Shown piece by piece: positions 5,791-11,694 of a stretch of DNA of 12,262 bases (positions are counted from its first letter, which is position 1; every line of letters starts with the position of its first letter). A model generated the notes under the pieces. The model was not told the origin of the DNA and did not search any database. It was given only the letters and a program-made list of their open reading frames with translations. A program made the position numbers and the translations under genes. The stretch spans positions 1 to 12,262 of the forward strand of contig JAGGZP010000019.1 of assembly GCA_021161965.1 (NCBI GenBank). Direction: 5' to 3'. This stretch comes from a bacterium. GTDB taxonomy: Bacteria > Patescibacteriota > Patescibacteriia > UBA2591 > JAGGZP01.

Positions 5791-7161
5791 TTATTTTTTA
5801 CCTATAATTAATTTTTCTATTTCTCTTTTTCTTTTTTCTAACTGCTTTTTATTTTTTGCTTCAATAACCAATCTTAATAATGGTTCTGTATTTGATGGTC
5901 GAAGATTAAACCACCAATTTTTAAATTCGACAGTCAAGCCATCAAGCCAATCCTGTTTTCCTTTTTTATAAATTCTTGCTATTTTTTTAATTGTTTCCTG
6001 TCGCTTTTTAACTTTAAAATTAATTTCACCAACACGATAATATTTCTTGTATTTTTTAATCAGGATAGATAATGGTTTTTTATTTTCGGATAAAATTTTT
6101 AACATAATTAATAAAACTAATCCTGCTGATTCTGCATAAAACATATCGCGAAAATACAAATGTCCAGAAATCTCTCCGCCAAATATTGCTTTTGATTTTC
6201 GGGCTGCCTCTTTCATAAAAGCATGCCCGGTTCGTGTTCTAATTGGATTTCCACCAGCATTTTTTATTACTTCAGGAACAACTTTTGAACAGGTTAAATT
6301 ATAAACAATATTTTCTCCCGGCTTATTTTTTAAAAAATATTCGGCAAATAAAGCAATAATTAAATCACCGCTAATAATTTTTCCTTTTTCATCAATAAAT
6401 ATAGTTCTATCTCCGTCACCATCAAGTGCTAAACCAAAATCAGCTTTTTTCTTAACCACTCTTTTTTGAATATCTTTTGTTGCACTCGATATTAATGGAT
6501 TAGGCAAATGATTTGGAAAATTGCCATTGGGTTGAAAATAGAGAGGAATAAGTTTTATTGGTATTTTAGCAGCTATTTCTTTTATTACTTTTCCCCCCAT
6601 CCCATTGCCGGCATCAACTACAACTTTCAATTCTCTAATGCTTTTTAATTCAACCAATTTCAAAATATGTCTCGCGTATTCCTGAATTACATTTTTTTTA
6701 ACAATTTTTCCCTTTCGACAATAAGTTCTGTTAAATTTATCTTTTAAAACAATTTCTTTTATTTCAGGAATTCCCCAATCAGCACAAATGTATTTTGAAC
6801 CTTTGGCAAGCATTTTAATCCCATTGTATTCCGGCGGATTATGAGAAGCGGTGATCATTGCTGCCCCATCAGTTTTGAAATAGTGAAGCGCAAAATAAAG
6901 AACATCTGTTGACACTTTGCCGATATTAATTACATTTGCACCTTCTTCAATAATACCCTGACTAAATGCTTTAAAAATTTTGGGGCTGGATAAACGACAA
7001 TCTCGACCAATAACTATTTTCATTCGAGAATTATGAAATTTTGATTTTAAAAATTTTATAAATGCTCGACCTATTTTATAGGCCGCTTCTTTATTTAACT
7101 CATCAGGATAAATTCCCCGAATATCATAAGCATGAAAAATTTTTGGATTTACTCTTGACAT
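5791..7161 (-). CDS. Phosphomannomutase/phosphoglucomutase (alpha-D-phosphohexomutase)
   Basis: The protein interconverts hexose 6-phosphate and hexose 1-phosphate through a phosphoserine and a bisphosphate intermediate, feeding GDP-mannose or UDP-glucose synthesis for surface glycans. At 456 residues it has all four domains. Signatures in order are 'AYDIRGIYP' (11-19), the phosphoserine loop 'TASHNPPEYNG' with Ser106 (104-114), the Mg loop 'DGDGDR' with Asp247, Asp249 and Asp251 (247-252), the sugar-binding 'GGEISGH' (328-334), and the phosphate-binding 'RPSNTEP' (421-427). This set fits the PMM/PGM (AlgC/ManB) group. GlmM usually has shorter or different versions of several loops, so GlmM is less likely, but substrate choice is not certain from motifs. 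It starts 3 nt after the nuclease-fold gene and is followed 5 nt later by murI. No Shine-Dalgarno site is seen. Confidence 0.92.
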   Translation of the reverse strand: MSRVNPKIFHAYDIRGIYPDELNKEAAYKIGRAFIKFLKSKFHNSRMKIVIGRDCRLSSPKIFKAFSQGIIEEGANVINIGKVSTDVLYFALHYFKTDGAAMITASHNPPEYNGIKMLAKGSKYICADWGIPEIKEIVLKDKFNRTYCRKGKIVKKNVIQEYARHILKLVELKSIRELKVVVDAGNGMGGKVIKEIAAKIPIKLIPLYFQPNGNFPNHLPNPLISSATKDIQKRVVKKKADFGLALDGDGDRTIFIDEKGKIISGDLIIALFAEYFLKNKPGENIVYNLTCSKVVPEVIKNAGGNPIRTRTGHAFMKEAARKSKAIFGGEISGHLYFRDMFYAESAGLVLLIMLKILSENKKPLSILIKKYKKYYRVGEINFKVKKRQETIKKIARIYKKGKQDWLDGLTVEFKNWWFNLRPSNTEPLLRLVIEAKNKKQLEKRKREIEKLIIGKK

Positions 7162-7164
7162 TTT

Positions 7165-8007
7165 TTAATTAGAAACTTTTATTCTATCAAATTCCTTCTT
7201 AATTTCTTCTAATATCCACTCCTTTGGTTGGCCGGTTAAATTATCAACACTACCATCAGGTAAAGCAACATAAAAACCTTTTTCATTTTTTTTCTGACAT
7301 CTTTGTTTCAAATGAAACATCTCTTCTATATCTTTATGAGCAAAATACATATTTTTTTCTTTCTCTTGTTGCAAAATTGCTGGATAGTTTATCTCATCAG
7401 TCGAAATAAAAATCGGTTTTTTAACACGGCTAGTATATTTAGTTTGGATAGCAATATTTTTTTCTTCTTTCGGGTAATAAACCCATAAATCCGTTTTTTC
7501 AAAGGCGTCTTCATCCGGATGGGAAAGTCTTGGATTTAAGCCAAGTTCTTTCATTATTCGATAAACAGCAACCTGGCCAATTATTCCTTTTTTATGACCC
7601 CGGGGATTATCTTTAGAAAATAAACGATAAATTTCTCCGTACTTCGACCAAAAATTTTCACAGAATTTTCTATTTTTCCCAGCGTAAATCATTAAATGTG
7701 TAGCCATAAATTGCCACTCGGTTAAAGTTCGCATTATTTCTTTAAATTTTTTATTTTCAATTCTTTGTCCACGGTGCGCTTCTAAAAATCTCTCCGCTTT
7801 TAAAATATCTCTGATTCCGAAAAGAATTTCAATAACTAATGCTTCCGACCTATTTTTTTTAATAAATTCTTTTTTTAAATCATCATATCTTTTGTCAAAG
7901 TCCGAGAAATTCTTATACTTTTGTATCCTTCTTAATTCAGCGACAATCGACGTCATCAATTCTTTATCCTTATCCTTTTTAAACTTTTCTATTCTTTTTT
8001 CAATCAT
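7165..8007 (-). CDS. Uncharacterised protein with probable PD-(D/E)XK nuclease-fold core
   Basis: I do not recognise the family by name. The 280-residue product is soluble, with no membrane helix. Residues 1-135 are mostly charged helices. The segment 144-194 resembles a PD-(D/E)XK nuclease core: an amphipathic helix 'GQVAVYRIMKELG' (144-156), then 'KTDLWV' with Asp173 (171-176), a turn, and a strand 'IAIQTKYTSR' with Gln188 and Lys190 (185-194). Asp-X14-Gln-X-Lys is the Q-variant of the D...(D/E)XK site, so nuclease activity is plausible but unproven. The tail (200-280) has 'STDEINYPAIL' and an acidic/basic helix. It lies between a methyltransferase and the phosphohexomutase gene. That methyltransferase lacks DNA-methylase motifs, so this is not a restriction-modification pair. 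A strong promoter lies directly upstream, with TATAAT only 6 nt before ATG, which suggests a leaderless message. Confidence 0.6.
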   Translation of the reverse strand: MIEKRIEKFKKDKDKELMTSIVAELRRIQKYKNFSDFDKRYDDLKKEFIKKNRSEALVIEILFGIRDILKAERFLEAHRGQRIENKKFKEIMRTLTEWQFMATHLMIYAGKNRKFCENFWSKYGEIYRLFSKDNPRGHKKGIIGQVAVYRIMKELGLNPRLSHPDEDAFEKTDLWVYYPKEEKNIAIQTKYTSRVKKPIFISTDEINYPAILQQEKEKNMYFAHKDIEEMFHLKQRCQKKNEKGFYVALPDGSVDNLTGQPKEWILEEIKKEFDRIKVSN

Positions 8008-8013
8008 AGTATT

Positions 8014-8041
8014 ATTATAGCAAATTATACCTTTTTGGCAA
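8014..8041 (-). promoter_or_regulatory. Promoter of the nuclease-fold gene, predicted leaderless start
   Basis: TTGCCA (8036-8041) and TATAAT (8014-8019) are 16 nt apart on the minus strand, matching consensus at 11 of 12 positions. The -10 box ends only 6 nt before the ATG at 8007, so the predicted transcription start falls on or next to the A of the start codon. There is no room for a Shine-Dalgarno site. The -35 box overlaps the end of the methyltransferase gene, so this unit could be transcribed independently of it. Confidence 0.6.
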
Positions 8042-8741
8042 GGACGACTAAATTAAATCCTTTCAACCAATTTGTTTTTCTATTTTTTTGCGTGTAATAG
8101 CAATTATTAATTTCAAATCCTGATTGTTTGATTAAATTTCTTAACTCATTTTTACAAAAAGCGTGGTAATAGCGATAAATTACTTTCTTACTTGGCAATT
8201 TCCAGGGAATAAATACATCTTTCCAATCCATATATTTCTTTCGCCAACCAAAAATTATTGGCCAAATTTTATATTTTATTAACAATTTTGGTTGCCACAA
8301 ATTCCAAACAGTTAAAACTAATAAGCCATCCGGCTTTAAAACTCGATAAATTTCTTTTAAAACTTGTCGACGATACTTTTGTGAAGGAATGTGATGAAAA
8401 ACAGCGATAGAAAAAACTAGGTCAAATTCACTATTTTTAAATGGTAAATTTAAAGCATCACCAAAAATAAAATTAGCATTTGGATATTTTTTTCTCGCCA
8501 AACTAATTAACTTCTGACAATTATCAACACCAATGTATTCTACTTTCTTATTCTTAAACAATTCGTAAAAACGGCCATTTCCGCAACCCAAATCTAAAAC
8601 TTTATCACCTTCTTTAACATATTCTTCAAATCTGAGCAATTCCGGCCACAAATAAGCGCGCGTTCCTGAAAAATTTTCCGCAATAGTTTTGTAATCTCTC
8701 TTATTTTTCTTTAAAATTTTTTGAGCAAACTCTTCTTTCAT
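8025..8741 (-). CDS. Class I SAM-dependent methyltransferase, Trm9/ALKBH8-like
   Basis: The 238-residue Rossmann-fold methyltransferase has motif I 'VLDLGCGNGR' (48-57), the ribose-binding acid Asp73 in 'IGVDNC' (70-75), the adenine-contact 'GDALNLPF' (94-101), and 'FSIAVFHHI' (110-118) followed by 'VLKPDGLLVLTVWNLWQ' (134-150). The N-terminal 'NFSGTRAYLWP' (23-33) and the 'SIAVFHHI' and 'VWNLWQ' segments closely recall Trm9/ALKBH8, which methylate 5-carboxymethyluridine at tRNA wobble position 34. A tRNA substrate is therefore plausible but not proven. Generic small-molecule or lipid methyltransferases share the core motifs. There are no DNA-methylase signatures such as NPPY or a PC motif. 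The C-terminal third (151-238) is basic and Trp-rich. The gene follows the longest non-coding gap and has a TATACT box 11 nt before its ATG. The nuclease-fold gene begins 17 nt after its stop. Confidence 0.82.
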   Translation of the reverse strand: MKEEFAQKILKKNKRDYKTIAENFSGTRAYLWPELLRFEEYVKEGDKVLDLGCGNGRFYELFKNKKVEYIGVDNCQKLISLARKKYPNANFIFGDALNLPFKNSEFDLVFSIAVFHHIPSQKYRRQVLKEIYRVLKPDGLLVLTVWNLWQPKLLIKYKIWPIIFGWRKKYMDWKDVFIPWKLPSKKVIYRYYHAFCKNELRNLIKQSGFEINNCYYTQKNRKTNWLKGFNLVVLAKKV

Positions 8742-8752
8742 ATTTCAATTTT

Positions 8753-8758
8753 AGTATA
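8753..8758 (-). promoter_or_regulatory. Possible -10 box of the methyltransferase gene
   Basis: TATACT on the minus strand, preceded by GGG, ends 11 nt before the methyltransferase ATG. No -35 box better than about half consensus is found at 16-19 nt upstream. The same TATACT hexamer is used in the murA promoter. If used, the leader would be only about 5 nt long. Confidence 0.35.
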
Positions 8759-8780
8759 CCCAACGAATAAAATAAAAGTT

Positions 8781-8814
8781 CGAAAAGCATTTTTAAATAT
8801 TTATAAATCTTTCG
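8781..8814 (-). terminator. Weak AT-rich hairpin, possible end of the murA-murB unit
   Basis: On the minus strand CGAAAGATTT can pair with AAATGCTTTTCG across an AT-rich loop, with two single-base bulges. It is followed by a U-rich stretch (AACTTTTATTTTATTC). The stem has only a few G-C pairs and would be unstable, so this is a weak candidate. It is listed because it is the only dyad with a T-rich tail between the cell-wall genes and the next promoter. Confidence 0.25.
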
Positions 8815-8870
8815 TAATAAGCAAAGTAGTTTAAAACATTATTATAATTCTATTCTAAAAACAATGAATC

Positions 8871-9536
8871 TTATCGATTATCAATTATAACAAATTTAAC
8901 TCGTATCCTATTTTTTAAAAAAGGTGTACATCCTTGCCAATTTTTGATTTCTACATTAACAACACCTGGTAGACTAGACAAAATTTCTTTAATATTTTCA
9001 ATTTTTCTTTCTCTACTAATCTTACTTTTAATATAATCGCAAGAATAATTATAAACAACTAACTGTTTAGTAAAAATGTCGACCATAGCGGTTATCTTAT
9101 CTTTGTCAAAACTTTTCACTTTATAATTAATAAAACTGTTACTTGATTCAACTATCTTTTTCTTGTTTTGTAACTTCTCTTCTATTTTAAATTTCAAAAA
9201 TTTTTCAATATCAGATTTTCTAAACGACAATATTTTGCCATTGGGTAAAGCTAATTCTTCTAAATAAACATAATCTTTTGATGTATCCTTTGAAGAAACT
9301 AATTTCCCTGGAATTATCCCTAATTCATAAAGTATAATGTCTGTGTTTAAACTTATTTTAATGGGAAAATTTTCAACGAATGGCTCTGGGCTAAGACCAA
9401 TTATTATATTCTCTTTTGGAAAAAAAACTAAAAGAGATAATATGATAAGTAAAATAAAAGCAAAAACAAAACCTATCAGAAAACGTTTTGTTTTTAATAA
9501 AAAGACCTTTTCTACTTCTAGATTAGAATCCAACAT
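8871..9536 (-). CDS. Bitopic membrane protein of unknown function at the divIB/ftsQ position
   Basis: The 221-residue product has a short N-terminus, one transmembrane helix (about 19-39) and an outer domain of about 180 residues. Position and topology match DivIB/FtsQ, which follows murB in Bacillus-type clusters, but I cannot find a POTRA-like segment or other FtsQ signature. The C-terminal part, 'IKEILSSLPGVVNVEIKNW' (182-200) followed by 'PFLKNRIRVKF' (205-215), instead recalls the end of baseplate-J-like membrane proteins that I know from CPR genomes, and 'GIIPGKLV' (73-80) would fit the same comparison. This is a weak resemblance from memory. The ATG lies inside the murB coding end (14-nt overlap), which suggests coupled translation and a functional link to wall synthesis. 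Cys166 and Cys203 are the only cysteines. I would annotate it as hypothetical. Confidence 0.7.
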   Translation of the reverse strand: MLDSNLEVEKVFLLKTKRFLIGFVFAFILLIILSLLVFFPKENIIIGLSPEPFVENFPIKISLNTDIILYELGIIPGKLVSSKDTSKDYVYLEELALPNGKILSFRKSDIEKFLKFKIEEKLQNKKKIVESSNSFINYKVKSFDKDKITAMVDIFTKQLVVYNYSCDYIKSKISRERKIENIKEILSSLPGVVNVEIKNWQGCTPFLKNRIRVKFVIIDNR

Positions 9537-10431
9537 ATTTTATTTCTTCTTCAAGTTGAATATTAAATCTATCCCTGACTTTTTGTTTTGTTAAACTGAT
9601 TAAGATAATAACATCTTCTGCTTTTGCTTGTCCACAATTTATAATAAAATTTGCATGTTTCTTGCTAATTTGTGCTTGGCCAATTTTATATCCTTTTAAA
9701 CCACATTCTTCTATTAACCAACCAGCAGAAATTCTATTATCTTTAATTGGTGCTAATTTTTTGTTAATTTTAGATAAATCAGTACAAAATGGATTTTTAA
9801 AAATACAACCAGCGCTTGGTTCTACTGGTTGAGTTATTTTTCGTTGATTCAAATATTTTGCAAGCATCTCTTTTGACTTTTTCTTATTGTCTTTTTTCAG
9901 TTTAAATTTAGCTGACAAAATAACAATATTTCTGTTATTTTTAAATAAACTATTTCGATAAGAAAAAGAACAATCCTCTTTTTGTAATATTTTAATTTCT
10001 TTGTTTTTTAATATTTCTACTGATAAAATAAAATCCGAAATAGAATGGCCGAAAGCACCAGTATTTCCACAAATTGCTCCACCAATAGTTCCCGGAATAC
10101 CTACTGCCCATTCAAGTCCGCTGAGATTATTATCGATGCTAATTTTTACCAACTCATTTAAAGGCATACCTGCCTCAACAGAAACAATATTACCATTAAC
10201 TTTATAATTTTTATTATCTAACCTTATTACCAAACCATCAAAACCACTATCGGAAACTAAAATATTGCTTCCTCCACCTAAAATAAAAAAATCAAGATTC
10301 TTTTTCTTAGCCCAATTAACTGCTTGAATAATTTCTTTTTTGTTTTGAGCAGAAAAAAAATATTTTGCTCGACCACCGATTCTAAATGTAGTATACGAGG
10401 ATAATATTATATTTTTTTTAATTTTTAACAT
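9523..10431 (-). CDS. murB: UDP-N-acetylenolpyruvoylglucosamine reductase
   Basis: MurB is the cytoplasmic FAD enzyme that reduces UDP-GlcNAc-enolpyruvate to UDP-MurNAc with NADPH, the step after MurA. The 302 residues fit the shorter, type II form. Motifs are 'YTTFRIGG' (13-20), the FAD-binding 'LGGGSNILVSD' (51-61), 'GIPGTIGGAICGNTGAFG' (111-128), 'FSYRNS' with Tyr158 and Arg159 (156-161), 'SAGCIFKNP' (206-214), 'AGWLIEECGLKG' (236-247) and the C-terminal 'LEEEI' (293-297). The proton donor that is usually Ser in 'GS(I/F)FKNP' is Cys209 here; the rest of the site is intact, so I expect an active enzyme. The start is 1 nt after the murA stop. AAAGGA, about 10 nt upstream, is one of the few clear Shine-Dalgarno sites in the window. 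The end overlaps the next gene by 14 nt. Confidence 0.95.
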   Translation of the reverse strand: MLKIKKNIILSSYTTFRIGGRAKYFFSAQNKKEIIQAVNWAKKKNLDFFILGGGSNILVSDSGFDGLVIRLDNKNYKVNGNIVSVEAGMPLNELVKISIDNNLSGLEWAVGIPGTIGGAICGNTGAFGHSISDFILSVEILKNKEIKILQKEDCSFSYRNSLFKNNRNIVILSAKFKLKKDNKKKSKEMLAKYLNQRKITQPVEPSAGCIFKNPFCTDLSKINKKLAPIKDNRISAGWLIEECGLKGYKIGQAQISKKHANFIINCGQAKAEDVIILISLTKQKVRDRFNIQLEEEIKYVGF

Positions 10432-10432
10432 T

Positions 10433-11683
10433 TTATTCTATCCTTTTAATTTTAGCACCAAGATAAGAAAGTCTTTTTTCTATCTCTTCATAACCACGGT
10501 CGACAATCTCAGCTTGATTGATTATTGTCTCTCCTTCAGCAATTAAACCAGCGATAATTAATGTTGCCCCAGCTCTTAAATCAAAACTTTTAATTTCCCG
10601 CCCATACAAAGTTGTTGGACCATTAATAATTACTCGATGCGGATCAGCAACAATTGCATTCGCTCCCATTTTAATTAATTCACTAACATAATTCATTCTC
10701 CCCTCAAAAAGTGGATCTTGAATTAAACTTGCTCCCTGACACTGTGTTGCTAAAACGCCAAATGGTGACTGAAGATCTGTTGGAAAACCAGGATAGGGCA
10801 TAGTTTGTATTTTGAATGCTTTAAGATTATAAGAAGGATATATCTGAAGATAATTTCTGCCTAATTTAAACTTTACACCTATTTGTTTTAATTTTAGAAG
10901 GATGATATCTAAATGCTCAGGAATAATATTTTTTATTTTTATTCTACTATGACTCGCTGCAGCTAATACTGCGAAAGTTCCTGCTTCTATCTGATCAGGA
11001 ATAATCGTATAATTAACCCCTTTTAACTTTTTAACGCCGTCGATAACTAAAGTGTGTGTACCTATCCCAGAAATTTTCGCCCCCATTTTATTAAGAAAGT
11101 TACAAAGATCCTGAACATGTGGTTCAGCTGCGGCTAACTTAATTATAGTTCTTCCTTCTGCTAAAACAGCAGCCATAATCAAATTTTCGGTTGCAGTAAC
11201 TGAGAATTCTGGTAAAATAATAGTGTTACCTTTTAGTCGCTTTACAGTTATTTTATAAAAGCCATCTCTTTTCTCAACTTTCGCGCCAAGTTGACTTAAA
11301 GCATATAGATGTGTGTCAATAGGCCGATTCCCAATAATACAACCACCGGGCTCTGGTATTTCAACTTTTTTAAACCGGGCAAGCAACGGACCAAGGAATA
11401 ATATTGATGAGCGTAATTTCTGAACAAGGCTTTTATCTAGTTTATGTAATTTAATTTTCTCATTAGAAATCCGAACTGATGAGCCAGAAATTTTTATCTT
11501 TGATCCGAGACTTTTTAAAATATCAATCATAACAAAAACATCTTTTATTCTAGGAATATTTTCCAAACAACACTCATCTTTTGTGAGAATAGTTGATACT
11601 AAGATTGGGGCAGCAGCATTTTTCATTCCCTTTACTTCTATTTCTCCGTCTAAACTTTTCCCTCCCTGAATAATAAATTTCAT
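10433..11683 (-). CDS. murA: UDP-N-acetylglucosamine 1-carboxyvinyltransferase
   Basis: MurA transfers enolpyruvate from PEP to UDP-GlcNAc, the first committed step of peptidoglycan synthesis, in the cytoplasm. The 416 residues match the family length and the EPSP-synthase-like fold. Key segments are 'GMKNAAAP' with Lys21 and Asn22 (19-26), 'LRSSILFLGPLLAR' with Arg91 (90-103), 'PGGCIIGNRPID' with the catalytic Cys115 (112-123), 'TATENLIMAA' (163-172), 'YPGFPTDLQ' with Asp303 (297-305) and 'IVDRGYEEIEKRL' with Arg396 (393-405). Because Cys115 is kept rather than replaced by Asp, fosfomycin-type inhibition would be expected by analogy. The gene is first in a unit with murB and the bitopic protein. 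Its start lies 11 nt from the divergent PEGA-protein start, so its promoter lies within that neighbouring gene. Confidence 0.96.
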   Translation of the reverse strand: MKFIIQGGKSLDGEIEVKGMKNAAAPILVSTILTKDECCLENIPRIKDVFVMIDILKSLGSKIKISGSSVRISNEKIKLHKLDKSLVQKLRSSILFLGPLLARFKKVEIPEPGGCIIGNRPIDTHLYALSQLGAKVEKRDGFYKITVKRLKGNTIILPEFSVTATENLIMAAVLAEGRTIIKLAAAEPHVQDLCNFLNKMGAKISGIGTHTLVIDGVKKLKGVNYTIIPDQIEAGTFAVLAAASHSRIKIKNIIPEHLDIILLKLKQIGVKFKLGRNYLQIYPSYNLKAFKIQTMPYPGFPTDLQSPFGVLATQCQGASLIQDPLFEGRMNYVSELIKMGANAIVADPHRVIINGPTTLYGREIKSFDLRAGATLIIAGLIAEGETIINQAEIVDRGYEEIEKRLSYLGAKIKRIE

Positions 11684-11694
11684 AAAATTACTTT

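Larger units (their letters stand above)
8742..8870. other. 129-nt non-coding spacer between two minus-strand units
   Basis: This is the longest gap in the window. It separates the murA-murB-bitopic gene unit from the methyltransferase unit. I see an AT-rich imperfect hairpin at 8781-8814, a TATACT box near the left end at 8753-8758, and otherwise very AT-rich sequence. No RNA gene, short coding frame with a start signal, or phage attachment-like repeat is apparent. Confidence 0.7.

Noticed and set aside
7165..8741. Restriction-modification pair formed by the nuclease-fold protein and the methyltransferase
   Set aside because: The methyltransferase has small-substrate/tRNA-type motifs and lacks DNA-methylase signatures such as NPPY or PC; each gene has its own likely promoter.
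8871..9536. Naming the 221-residue protein FtsQ/DivIB
   Set aside because: Only position and topology support it; no POTRA-like or FtsQ-type sequence feature was found.
9337..9594. Plus-strand open frame opposite the bitopic protein and murB
   Set aside because: It overlaps well-supported genes on the other strand, is low in complexity, and has no recognisable motif; the other plus-strand frames inside minus-strand genes were dropped for the same reason.
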